Positions 7,490 through 15,752 of a stretch of DNA of 27,651 nucleotides are shown here, in pieces. Position 1 is the stretch's first letter; each line of letters begins with the position of its first letter. The stretch spans positions 1 to 27,651 of the forward strand of contig JAYOEU010000044.1 of NCBI GenBank assembly GCA_038116915.1, written 5' to 3'. The notes beneath the pieces were generated by a model. The model did not search any database. It was not told the DNA's origin and saw only the letters and a list, made by a program, of their open reading frames with translations. Source of the DNA: JADHLJ01 sp038116915. Its GTDB lineage: Bacteria > Pseudomonadota > Alphaproteobacteria > Thalassobaculales > Thalassobaculaceae. The translations under genes and the position numbers were made by a program.

Positions 7490-10014
7490 TGCCGCGGCTG
7501 AAACTCGCGTTTGCGCTGGCGCGCCGGGAACTGCGCGGAAGCCTGAAGGATTTTCGGGTCTTTCTCGCCTGTCTCGCGCTAGGCGTCGCGGCGATCGCCG
7601 GGGTCGGTTCGGTTTCCGATGCCATGCACACAGGAATCAGCCGGGATGCCCGGCAATTGCTCGGCGGCGATCTTTCCATCCGCATGACGCACCGGACCAT
7701 GCCGGAAGAGGCACGCGCGGTCCTCGGCAAGGCGGGCCGGGTATCCGAGGCGGTGACCATGCGCGCGATGGCGCGGCCGACAAAGGGTGAACGCCGCACG
7801 CTGGTCGAACTGAAGGCTGTCGACGATGCCTATCCCCTGGTCGGCACGATGACACTGGCTCCGGCCATCCCGCTCGCCGAGGCTCTCGCGGAGCGCAACG
7901 GTGCGATGGGGGCCGTCATCGATCCGTCCCTCGGCCGGCGGCTCGGGGTTTCCATCGGCGACAGATTGCGTATTGGCGATCACGACTTCGAGGTTCGGGC
8001 CGAGATCGTCAAGGAACCCGACCGTACGATCCGTTTCGCGACCTTCGGGCCTCGGGTGATGATCGCCTCGGCTGGGTTGCCGCGCACCGGCCTCGTCACC
8101 GAGGGGAGCCTGGTGAACTACCACTACCGCGTCACCTTTCCCAAAGGCACCGATGCCGCTGGTTGGAGCCGGACGTTCGACGAGGCCTTCCCTCAGGCCG
8201 GATGGCGTATCCGCGGCCTCGACAATGCCGCTCCGGGCTTCGACCGGTTCATCGGCAGGGTCACCCAGTTCCTGACCCTGGTCGGGCTGACCGCGTTGCT
8301 GGTGGGCGGCGTCGGCATCGCGAACGCGGTGCGCGGTTTTCTCGACCGGCGCACCGGAACCATCGCGACCCTGAAATGTCTTGGCGCTCCGGGAGACCTG
8401 ATCTTCGCGGTCTATCTTGCCCAGGTGATGATCCTGGCGAGTGTCGGGGTACTGATCGGCGCCGTGATCGGCGCGGCGGCACCGCCGCTGACCGCCTACC
8501 TTCTGGCCGGTGTTTTCCCGGTCAATCTGCCCCTCGGCCTTTACTGGAAGCCGATCCTGATCGCCGCGCTGTTCGGCTATGTGACGACGCTCGCCTCCGC
8601 CGTCTGGCCCCTGGGCCGCGCGCGCGAGGTCCGGGCGGCGCAACTGTTCCGTGCCCTGATCGTGCCGCCCGATGGTTGGCCGCGTCCCGGCTATATCGCG
8701 CTGACGGCTCTGGCGGCGGCGGCGCTTGCCTTGATGGCCTTCTTTGCCACCGACGATGCCAAGCTGGCCGGGTTCTTCATCGCCGGCGCGGTCGGAGTGC
8801 TGCTGATCTTCGGCGGCGGCACCACGATGCTGCTGAAGTTGCTGCGCCGCCTGCCGAGCCCGCGCCACCCGGGCCTCAGGCTGGCGATCGCCAATCTGCA
8901 CCGGCCCGGCAGCGCGACATCCAGCGTCGTGCTCTCACTCGGCCTCGGCCTGACGGTCATGGTCACCGTGGCCCAGGTTCAGACCAACATGGCGCACCAG
9001 ATCACCGAGCAGATCCCGGAACAGGCGCCGGCCTATTTCTTCATCGATATCCAGCCGCATCAGGTCGACCCGTTCACCAGGCTTGTCGGGTCGGTTCCCG
9101 GCGTCGAGAAGATGGAGCGCACGCCGATGGTGCGGGGCCGGATCGTCAAGGTCGCGGGCAAACCGGTGGAACAGATCACGCCCGACAAGGACATCGCATG
9201 GGCGATCAACGGGGACCGCGGCCTCACCTATGCGGCGCGCATGCCCGAAGGCGCCAAGATCGTCGCCGGCGAGTGGTGGCCCGAGGACTATGCGGGTCCG
9301 CCGCTAATCTCCTTCGACGCCAATGTCGCGCGCGGGATCGGCGTGGGGCTGGGCGATACCATCACGCTCAATGTCCTCGGCCGCGAGATAACCGCGACCA
9401 TCGGGAATCTGCGCCATATCGATTGGGCCACCTTGGGGATGAACTTCGTCTTCGTCTTTGCGCCGGGCACGCTCGAAGCCGCGCCGCACAGCGTGATTTC
9501 CGCGGTTTACGCGAAGCCGGGCGAGGCCGAGGAAGCCGTCCAGCGCGCGGTGACCGACGCCTTCCCGAATATCTCCGCGATCCGGGTGAAGGACGCCCTC
9601 GACAACGCCAACCGGATTCTGGACGCGGTTTCCATGGCGGTACGGACAACGGCCTCGGTAACCCTGCTCGCCGGAATTTTCGTGCTGGCCGGCGCCGTCG
9701 CCACCGGCCAGCATCGGCGCATCCACGACGCGGTGATCCTGAAGGTGCTGGGTGCGACCCGATGGCGGGTGGTGTTCTCCTACGTCGCGGAATACACGTT
9801 GCTGGGGGTGCTGACGGCTGTCGTCGCCGGTCTGGTCGGTACCGTCATAAGCCGCTTCATCGTCACCGAGCTTATGCGCTCGGAATTCGTGCTCGGACCC
9901 GGAGCCATCGTCATGACAACGGTGATCTCCCTCATCTGTACCATCGGGCTCGGCCTGTTCAGCACGTGGCGCGCGCTCGGACTGAAATCCGCGCCGCTGC
10001 TCCGCAATGAATAG
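7489..10014 (+). CDS. ybbP: FtsX-like permease, YbbP type
   Basis: This 841-residue membrane protein of the large YbbP class carries two FtsX-type permease units. One membrane segment near residues 20-42 is followed by a periplasmic domain. Groups of segments then lie at about 260-282, 306-335, 350-372, 404-425, 427-447 and 479-500, followed by a second periplasmic domain. Final segments are near 722-745, 766-790 and 807-830. It should pair with the YbbA ATPase as a mechanotransmission-type ABC complex rather than a classical pore. The association with tesA suggests a role in removing esterified or lipid-like molecules from the envelope, which is inference from gene order only. Length is normal for the family and no defect is visible. 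Confidence 0.92.
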   Translation: MPRLKLAFALARRELRGSLKDFRVFLACLALGVAAIAGVGSVSDAMHTGISRDARQLLGGDLSIRMTHRTMPEEARAVLGKAGRVSEAVTMRAMARPTKGERRTLVELKAVDDAYPLVGTMTLAPAIPLAEALAERNGAMGAVIDPSLGRRLGVSIGDRLRIGDHDFEVRAEIVKEPDRTIRFATFGPRVMIASAGLPRTGLVTEGSLVNYHYRVTFPKGTDAAGWSRTFDEAFPQAGWRIRGLDNAAPGFDRFIGRVTQFLTLVGLTALLVGGVGIANAVRGFLDRRTGTIATLKCLGAPGDLIFAVYLAQVMILASVGVLIGAVIGAAAPPLTAYLLAGVFPVNLPLGLYWKPILIAALFGYVTTLASAVWPLGRAREVRAAQLFRALIVPPDGWPRPGYIALTALAAAALALMAFFATDDAKLAGFFIAGAVGVLLIFGGGTTMLLKLLRRLPSPRHPGLRLAIANLHRPGSATSSVVLSLGLGLTVMVTVAQVQTNMAHQITEQIPEQAPAYFFIDIQPHQVDPFTRLVGSVPGVEKMERTPMVRGRIVKVAGKPVEQITPDKDIAWAINGDRGLTYAARMPEGAKIVAGEWWPEDYAGPPLISFDANVARGIGVGLGDTITLNVLGREITATIGNLRHIDWATLGMNFVFVFAPGTLEAAPHSVISAVYAKPGEAEEAVQRAVTDAFPNISAIRVKDALDNANRILDAVSMAVRTTASVTLLAGIFVLAGAVATGQHRRIHDAVILKVLGATRWRVVFSYVAEYTLLGVLTAVVAGLVGTVISRFIVTELMRSEFVLGPGAIVMTTVISLICTIGLGLFSTWRALGLKSAPLLRNE

Positions 10015-10095
10015 ACCGGCGGTGCGGCAAAACAGCGTCATAATGTCGCCGCAATATCGGTGTCTGATAGCGTCCGGGACAATAGGAGCCAACCC

Positions 10096-10392
10096 ATGCT
10101 GACTCACCCCCTTCGCGCCTTGCTGGTTCTCTCGATGGTCACCGCGGGCGCGCCGGCCGCCCTTGGCGCCTCGGATCAGGAAAAGGCCGAGCGCAAGATC
10201 GAGGAAGGCGCCACCGCGCTGCTTCAAGGCATGCGCCTGCTGCTTCGGACCATCCCCTGGTATGGCCAGCCCAAGATCCTGCCGAACGGCGACATCCTGA
10301 TTCCCCGCCGCGACGGTCCGTCCCTGCCGGAAGCGGAAGACCAGGATTCGCAAAATTCGAACGGCGACACCAAGGACACACGGCGCCTCTGA
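10096..10392 (+). CDS. small secreted protein of unknown function
   Basis: The 98-residue product has a clear signal peptide: hydrophobic LRALLVLSMVTAGAPAALGA, with cleavage near residue 25. The mature part begins with a charged helix rich in Glu and Lys. A conserved-looking core follows (MRLLLRTIPWYGQPKILPNG, then DILIPRR) and the tail is hydrophilic, rich in Asp, Asn, Ser and Lys. I recall similar short periplasmic proteins in alphaproteobacteria, sometimes mislabelled as AAA+ proteins; there is no ATPase motif here. The start at 10096 is chosen over an upstream frame opening at 10060 because AGGAG (10084-10088) fits it and it begins the signal peptide. It follows ybbP by 81 bases; cotranscription is possible but not shown. 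Confidence 0.7.
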   Translation: MLTHPLRALLVLSMVTAGAPAALGASDQEKAERKIEEGATALLQGMRLLLRTIPWYGQPKILPNGDILIPRRDGPSLPEAEDQDSQNSNGDTKDTRRL

Positions 10393-10540
10393 CGGCGCCG
10401 GTCTCCGGTCCATCAATCCCTTAATCGGTCCGAGCCGCCCGCAATCAAGCGGATGATTGGCTTGTCCGCGTTTTCCGCATCCTGAAAAGCTTTCCCACTG
10501 GTTCTTCCCAGGTGCGGCGGATATCGGCATGCTTCACACA

Positions 10541-10579
10541 ATTTACAAAAAGCGATGGCGGTCACCGCCACGATTTACA
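10541..10579. promoter_or_regulatory. palindrome flanked by direct repeats upstream of the reductase gene
   Basis: A perfect interrupted palindrome TGGCGGT-C-ACCGCCA (10556-10570) is bracketed by two copies of ATTTACA (10541-10547 and 10573-10579), 32 bases apart. The whole element ends 12 bases before the start codon of the PanE-like gene. It may be a repressor site or a leader hairpin. The surrounding gap 10393-10591 otherwise holds only a weak hairpin over the preceding stop codon (10381-10400), without a T-run. Confidence 0.35.
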
Positions 10580-10591
10580 GGCGAGGAAGAC

Positions 10592-11662
10592 ATGGCGAAG
10601 AAACTCAAGATCCTCTCGTTGGGCGCGTCCTACGGCTCTCTGCTGGCGACAAAACTGGCCATGGCCGGTCATGATGCGAAACTCATCTGCCTGCCGGCCG
10701 AAGCCGAGCTGATCAACGCCGAGGGCACCCTGATCCGGATGCCGGTAAAGGGCCATGAGGGTTTGCACGAGATCCGCTCGACCGCTCTCGCGGGCACGCT
10801 GTCCGCCGGCGCGCCGGAATCGGTAACGCCGTCGGACTACGACCTCGCCGTGCTGGCCATGCAGGAACCGCAATACCGCGCGCCGGGCGTGCGCAAAGTG
10901 CTTGAGGGGTTGTCGGCGGCCAGAGTGCCGATGATGTCGATCATGAACATGCCACCCCTGACCTATCTGAAACGGATCAAGGGACTGGATACCGGCGCCT
11001 ACCGAAGCAGCTATGCCGATGCCACGGTCTGGGACAATATCGACCCGGACCTGATGACATTGTGCAGCCCGGATCCGCAGGCCTTCCGCCCGCCTGACGA
11101 GCCGGTGAACGTGCTCCAGGTACGCCTGCCGACCAACTTCAAATCCGCCCGTTTCGCATCCGACGCGCACACCGCGATCCTGCGTCAGCTTGAGGCGGAT
11201 ATCGAGGCCGCCCGGTTCGATGTCGGCGGCGGTCCGGCGGAAGTACCGGTGAAACTGCGGGTGCATGAGTCGATCTTCGTGCCGATGGCCAAGTGGTGCA
11301 TGCTGCTGGCCGGCAATTACCGTTGCGTGCAGGCCGACGACATGCGGACCATCAAGGAGGCGGTCCACACGAATCTCGCCGAGACCCGCGGCGTCTATGA
11401 ATGGGTCTCCGACCTCTGCGTCGAGCTCGGAGCGAGCCCGTCGGACATGGTGCCGTTCGAAAAATACGCCAACGCCGCACAGTCGCTGGTCAGCCCCTCC
11501 TCGGCGGCCCGGGCGCTCGCGGCCGGCGCGCCGAATATCGAGCGGGTGGACCGGCTGGTGCAATCGATCGCCGCGGGCCGGGGCAAGAAAAACCCCGCCG
11601 TGGACGCGACCGTCGCCCTGGTCGACAGCTGGATCGACCGCAACCGCGCAAAAGCTGCCTGA
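10592..11662 (+). CDS. PanE/ApbA-like NAD(P)-dependent reductase
   Basis: The 356-residue protein starts with a Rossmann nucleotide-binding strand-loop-helix, LKILSLGASYGSLLATKLA (about 5-23). The middle contains a DLAVLAMQEPQY segment. The helical C-terminal half carries a ketopantoate-reductase-like pattern (SPSSAARALAAGAPNIERVD, then a long helix). This resembles the 6-phosphogluconate/PanE/opine dehydrogenase superfamily. True PanE is about 300 residues and its KD motifs are not convincing here, so the substrate is probably a different 2-oxo or imino acid. The ATG at 10592 has GAGGAAG at 10583-10589; a longer frame to 10457 lacks support. A strong terminator follows, so it is probably a separate unit from the DUF917 gene. 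Confidence 0.75.
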   Translation: MAKKLKILSLGASYGSLLATKLAMAGHDAKLICLPAEAELINAEGTLIRMPVKGHEGLHEIRSTALAGTLSAGAPESVTPSDYDLAVLAMQEPQYRAPGVRKVLEGLSAARVPMMSIMNMPPLTYLKRIKGLDTGAYRSSYADATVWDNIDPDLMTLCSPDPQAFRPPDEPVNVLQVRLPTNFKSARFASDAHTAILRQLEADIEAARFDVGGGPAEVPVKLRVHESIFVPMAKWCMLLAGNYRCVQADDMRTIKEAVHTNLAETRGVYEWVSDLCVELGASPSDMVPFEKYANAAQSLVSPSSAARALAAGAPNIERVDRLVQSIAAGRGKKNPAVDATVALVDSWIDRNRAKAA

Positions 11663-11702
11663 CCCCTTTCCTGACGCAGGATTGTGATGCACCCTTGACC
11701 GG

Positions 11703-11730
11703 CGGGGTCCGATACCGGACCCCGTTTTTC
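11703..11730 (+). terminator. rho-independent terminator
   Basis: A perfect 9-bp inverted repeat CGGGGTCCG (11703-11711) / CGGACCCCG (11716-11724), with a 4-base loop, is followed directly by TTTTTC. It terminates rightward transcription from the PanE-like gene. It ends only 20 bases before the DUF917 start codon, which leaves almost no room for a promoter downstream of it. Confidence 0.9.
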
Positions 11731-11750
11731 AAGGTTGTACCGAGTACCGC

Positions 11751-12854
11751 ATGCCGCCGCTGAATCCGCCCCGCCAACTCACCGTTGCCGACATGGACGC
11801 GCTGGCGCTCGGCGCCTGGATCCTCGGGACCGGCGGCGGCGGCGATCCCTATCACAAGCTGATGAACGTCAAGCAGCTGTTCAAATCAGGAGGCAGCGCC
11901 ACTCTGGTTGATCCGAACGGGCTGGACGACGACGCACTGGTCGCCGTTGTTTCGACCATGGGCGCGCCGCTGGTCGCCCAGGAACGGATCCCCGACGCCT
12001 ATCACGCGCTGCGCCCGGTGCGGGCGATGGAGGACTATCTCGGCCGGCCGTTCGACGCCGTCATGAGCATGGAGATCGGCGGCGGCAACGGGGTGCATCC
12101 GATGATGATCGCCGCTCTGACCGGCTATCCCGTTGTCGACGCCGACGGCATGGGCCGGGCGTATCCCGAGCTGCAGATGACCAGCTTCGCGGCCGCCGGG
12201 CTTTCCTGCACGCCGTTCGCGCTCTCGGACATCCGCGCCAACGACGTGGTGATCACCCAGGCGGTCGACACCGGCTGGGTGGAGCGGATGAGCCGGCGGG
12301 TCACGGCTGAATGCGGGTCGACCGCCGCGATCTGCATGGCGCCGCGCACCGGAGCCGAAATCAAGGCGCATGGCATTCTCCACACCGCGACCCAGGCGAT
12401 CGCCCTCGGCGAGGCGGTGATGACGGCTCGCCGAGCCCATGCGGACCCGGTCGCCGCGATCCTGGAAGCAGGACGCGGGCTGCGTCTGTTCACCGGCAAG
12501 GTCGTCGATGTCGACCGCCGCGCGACCGAGGGATTTCTGCGCGGCCAGGCGAGACTAGAGGGGCTGGGCGCGGATGCCCGCGCTGAATTCACCGTGCATT
12601 TCCAGAACGAGTTTTCGGTCGGCTATCGCGGCGGGGAGGCCGTGGTGATGACCCCGGACCTGATCTGCGTGGTCGACAGCGTCAGCGGCGACGGGATCGG
12701 CACCGACGTCATCCGTTACGGCCAGCGCGTCGACGTGCTCGCCCTGCCCGGTCCCGGCTGTTTCATGTCCGGCGCCGGGCTTGCCACCGTTGGCCCCCGC
12801 GCCTTCGGCTTCGATCTGGAGTTCCGGTCGGTCTTCGAGGCGGCCTCGTCATGA
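11751..12854 (+). CDS. DUF917 family protein (hydantoinase-associated)
   Basis: The 367-residue protein carries the DUF917 hallmark LGTGGGGDPY (about 25-34) and the conserved MEIGGGNGVHPM and PVVDADGMGRAYPELQM stretches. It also has a C-terminal PGPGCFMSGAGLATVGPRAFGF region. DUF917 proteins are nearly always encoded beside hydantoinase/oxoprolinase-family genes and are presumed to form part of the same amide- or lactam-processing enzyme; the mechanism is not established. The downstream start overlaps its stop by four bases (ATGA at 12851-12854), a strong sign of a stoichiometric pair. The ATG at 11751 gives the normal family N-terminus but lacks a good Shine-Dalgarno, and sits just after a terminator. 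Confidence 0.88.
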   Translation: MPPLNPPRQLTVADMDALALGAWILGTGGGGDPYHKLMNVKQLFKSGGSATLVDPNGLDDDALVAVVSTMGAPLVAQERIPDAYHALRPVRAMEDYLGRPFDAVMSMEIGGGNGVHPMMIAALTGYPVVDADGMGRAYPELQMTSFAAAGLSCTPFALSDIRANDVVITQAVDTGWVERMSRRVTAECGSTAAICMAPRTGAEIKAHGILHTATQAIALGEAVMTARRAHADPVAAILEAGRGLRLFTGKVVDVDRRATEGFLRGQARLEGLGADARAEFTVHFQNEFSVGYRGGEAVVMTPDLICVVDSVSGDGIGTDVIRYGQRVDVLALPGPGCFMSGAGLATVGPRAFGFDLEFRSVFEAASS

Positions 12855-14392
12855 AGCGTATCGGCATCGATGTCGGCGGCACCAACACGGACGCGGTGCT
12901 GATCGAGGGCCGCTCGGTCCTGGGCGCGGTCAAGACCGCCACCACCGACGACGTCACCTCGGGCATCCGCGCGGCGCTCCGCGATCTCGGCGCCGAGACC
13001 GGTCCGGCGCTGCGGGAGGCCGCCGCCGTCATGATCGGCACCACCCATTTCGTCAACGCCGTCGTCCAGCGCCGGGACCTGAACCGGGCCGCCGCGCTCA
13101 GGGTTTGCCTCCCCGCCAGCGCGACCTTGCCGCCGATGGTCGACTGGCCGGAGGATCTGGCGGCTCTCGCCAATGGCGGAACCTATCTGGTGGCCGGCGG
13201 CCATGAATATGACGGGCGGCCGATCGCTCCGATGGATGAGCGGGCGGTCGCCGAGGCCGGGCGCCAGATGAAGGCCGCCGGGGTGACGGCGGCGGCGGTG
13301 AGCGCGGTCTTCTCCCCGCTGACCGATGTCTGCGAGCGCCGGGCCGCCGAGATCCTCTGCGAACAGCACCCGGACCTCAGGATCACCCTTTCGGGAACGC
13401 TCGGGCGCATCGGCTTGATGGAGCGCGAGAACGCCGCCCTGCTCAATGCCTCCTTGATGGACCTGTCGCACCGGACCATCGATGCCTTTGAAGCGGCGGT
13501 CCGGGACAGCGGCATCGGCGCCCGGCTCTACATCACCCAGAATGACGGCACCGTGGTCGACGCCGCCACCGCGCGCGACCAGCCGGTCTTCAGCTTCGCC
13601 TCGGGGCCGACGAATTCCATGCGCGGCGCGGCCCTGCTGGCGGGGATCGAGGATGCCATGGTCGCCGATATCGGCGGCACCACGAGCGACGTCGGCTGCC
13701 TGAAGGGCGGCTACCCGCGCGAGGCCAACAATGTGGTCAGGATCGGCGGCGTGCGCACGCTGTTCCGGATGCCCGACCTCCTGTCGATCGGGCTCGGCGG
13801 CTGCACCCTCGTGCAACCCGAACCGCTGTCGATCGGCCCCCGCAGCGTCGGTCACCGGCTCTCAACCGAAGCCCTGGTGTTCGGCGGCAAGACCCTGACC
13901 CTGTCCGATATCGCGGTCGCCGCCGGACTGGTGGAAATCGGCGACAAATCAAAGGTGGCGCATCTGTCCGCCGATCTGGTCCGGAACACGCTCGCCGAGG
14001 CGCAGCGGATGCTGTTCGAGGCGGTCGACCGGATGAAGACCGAGGCGGGCGATACGCCGTTGCTCGCGGTCGGAGGCGCGGCGATGCTGGTCCCGGACCG
14101 GATGGAGGGGATTTCGGAGATTCTCAAGGTTCCGCATCACCCCGTCGCCAACGCCGTCGGCGCCGCCATGGCCCAGATTTCCGGCGAGGTCGACCACGTC
14201 TTCCGCGAGATGGAGCGCGACGCCCTCCTGGCCGAGGCCGAACGCATGGCCCGCGACCGCGCCATCGCCGCCGGCGCGGCGCCGGCGACGCTCAAGGTCG
14301 TCGATATCGACAGCATCCCGATGAGCTACATGCCCGGCCGCGCGGTCCGGGCCCGGGTCCGCGTCGTCGGCGATATCGCCGGCCTCGGATGA
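12851..14392 (+). CDS. hydantoinase/oxoprolinase family protein
   Basis: The 513-residue protein is of the HyuA/oxoprolinase ATP-grasping fold. The N-terminal phosphate-binding strand IGIDVGGTNTDAVL (residues 4-17) and the second phosphate loop VADIGGTTSDVG (about residues 271-282) are both intact, as expected for ASKHA-type ATPases. GTTHFVNAVVQR and the SIGLGGCT segment are also typical. Such proteins hydrolyse or activate cyclic amides (hydantoins, 5-oxoproline) or carboxylate ketones, often with partner subunits. It is about 170 residues shorter than stand-alone HyuA and matches the short form paired with DUF917. It is translationally coupled to the preceding gene and ends ten bases before the convergent methyltransferase fusion gene. 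The substrate is unknown. Confidence 0.9.
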   Translation: MKRIGIDVGGTNTDAVLIEGRSVLGAVKTATTDDVTSGIRAALRDLGAETGPALREAAAVMIGTTHFVNAVVQRRDLNRAAALRVCLPASATLPPMVDWPEDLAALANGGTYLVAGGHEYDGRPIAPMDERAVAEAGRQMKAAGVTAAAVSAVFSPLTDVCERRAAEILCEQHPDLRITLSGTLGRIGLMERENAALLNASLMDLSHRTIDAFEAAVRDSGIGARLYITQNDGTVVDAATARDQPVFSFASGPTNSMRGAALLAGIEDAMVADIGGTTSDVGCLKGGYPREANNVVRIGGVRTLFRMPDLLSIGLGGCTLVQPEPLSIGPRSVGHRLSTEALVFGGKTLTLSDIAVAAGLVEIGDKSKVAHLSADLVRNTLAEAQRMLFEAVDRMKTEAGDTPLLAVGGAAMLVPDRMEGISEILKVPHHPVANAVGAAMAQISGEVDHVFREMERDALLAEAERMARDRAIAAGAAPATLKVVDIDSIPMSYMPGRAVRARVRVVGDIAGLG

Positions 14393-14402
14393 TCGCCCGG
14401 CT

Positions 14403-15740
14403 CTAAACCCACCCCACCGCGCAGTGCACCGGATTGGCCTGAAAGAGCTGGCCGGCCTCTTGTTGCGCCGCGACCGCGCGGTCCCAGATCTCGCGTTCGG
14501 CCGCATCGAGCAAGCCTCGGGCATGGCTTGCGCGGTAGATCCAGATCGGCCCCTCCGGCTTGTCGAAGGTGAGCAGAAAGGGAAATCCCCGGACATTCCA
14601 GAGCCCGGCCTTGGCCATGCGGGAATAGAGCGAGCGGTCGGCGACCGCGCCGGCCGACATGGACTGAGGCTGGGCGTTCACCTTCGCGGCGATCCCCTCG
14701 GGCAGATCAAGGTTCCACCATTGCGGCATATCGATGGCCCTGACCACGACGCCGACCGGACCGCCGGGCCGGACAACCCGAACCATCTCGGCCAGCGCCT
14801 TGTCGGCATCGCATTCCTCCAGCACGGTGATCGAATACAGCGCATCGAAACTCGCATCCTCGAAGGGCAGGCGCGTCGCATCGCCCTCCACCAGCCGGAG
14901 CGTTCCGGCCTCCGCGTTCGCTCCGGAACGTTCAGGTCCGGTCACCGTCAATCCCCGGGCACGCGCCAGGGCCGCTCCCTCGCGCAGGAGATAGCCGTTG
15001 GCGTCAAGCCCGGTGACCGCGACATCCGGGCGGGCCGCCAGCACCTGGCGGCAAAGCGCCGACGGACCGCAGCCGACCTCAAGCACGCTGGCGCCGCCGG
15101 GGATCCGCATCCGGGTCACCAGCGCGGTCAGCATATCGCCATAGCTCGGCAGGCCGGCCCGGTCCTCCAGCATAGCCACACCGCCGATATGCGCGCCGCC
15201 AAGCACGATCACCGTGAAGCGTTCGGCAAGGCGCTCCAGCACCGGCTCCCATTGCGAGGCGGCGAGGAAGAACGGCATCAGCACCAGCGGCGGTCCCCTG
15301 CCCGCCACGCGGTAGGTCAGGCCCGCGGCCTCGCCCCGCCCCTCGGTCAGCCCGGTAGCCGCGGGCTGAATTTGAGCCAGGAGGAACGCGGAGATCTCCC
15401 CGCACAGCCAGTCCGCCCGTTCAACCGCGATATCCGACCAGGCGGTGGCCGCATAGCCGGCAAGGCGGAGCTGCCTTGCCGCCGGCATGCCCGGCGCGGC
15501 CGCCTCGGCGGTGTCGGTGGGGATCCCGCTTTCCCCCGTCATCACCAGCACCCGATCCCCGAGCGGCGCGAAGGCGGCGGGATTGATCCTGCTGGCGATC
15601 ACCAGCGCCAGGCCGGCCACGCGTTCCGGATGACTGGAGCAGAACCCGGCGATATCACCCGGCATCTGCGTCGCCAGGAAAACCCGGGCCAGCCCGAGAT
15701 GATCGAGCAGAGCGCCGAGCCGGTCGGCAACGCTGAGCAT
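14403..15740 (-). CDS. alpha/beta-hydrolase fragment and SAM-methyltransferase fusion
   Basis: The C-terminal half of this 445-residue protein is a class I SAM-dependent methyltransferase. It has motif I VLEVGCGPS (219-227), the acidic residue Asp246 in GLDANG, VEGDATRLPF (284-293) and a VRVVRPGGP strand near 320-328. The N-terminal 185 residues look like alpha/beta-hydrolase pieces in the wrong order. Residues 1-125 resemble the part after the nucleophile elbow, but ATQMPG stands where GHSxG is expected. Residues 140-185 resemble a hydrolase beginning (YRVAGRGPPLVLMPFF...WEPVLERLAERFTVI). No catalytic serine is apparent. Its ATG follows the PPOX stop by 12 bases in the same frame. The methyl acceptor is unknown. 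Confidence 0.75.
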   Translation of the reverse strand: MLSVADRLGALLDHLGLARVFLATQMPGDIAGFCSSHPERVAGLALVIASRINPAAFAPLGDRVLVMTGESGIPTDTAEAAAPGMPAARQLRLAGYAATAWSDIAVERADWLCGEISAFLLAQIQPAATGLTEGRGEAAGLTYRVAGRGPPLVLMPFFLAASQWEPVLERLAERFTVIVLGGAHIGGVAMLEDRAGLPSYGDMLTALVTRMRIPGGASVLEVGCGPSALCRQVLAARPDVAVTGLDANGYLLREGAALARARGLTVTGPERSGANAEAGTLRLVEGDATRLPFEDASFDALYSITVLEECDADKALAEMVRVVRPGGPVGVVVRAIDMPQWWNLDLPEGIAAKVNAQPQSMSAGAVADRSLYSRMAKAGLWNVRGFPFLLTFDKPEGPIWIYRASHARGLLDAAEREIWDRAVAAQQEAGQLFQANPVHCAVGWV

Positions 15741-15752
15741 GTTCAGCCGGTC

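Noticed and set aside
7579..8901. Long open frame antisense to the ybbP permease gene
   Set aside because: High GC makes antisense frames stay open. The translation is low-complexity (Arg, Gln, Gly, Asp) with no recognisable motif, while ybbP on the other strand is a clear family member.
8163..10010. 615-codon open frame on the plus strand inside ybbP
   Set aside because: It is a shifted-frame shadow of ybbP, rich in Arg, Gly and Pro and without domains.
12716..13855. Long minus-strand frame opposite the DUF917/hydantoinase genes
   Set aside because: It is rich in Asp, Gly and Arg, lacks domains, and lies against two well-supported coupled genes.
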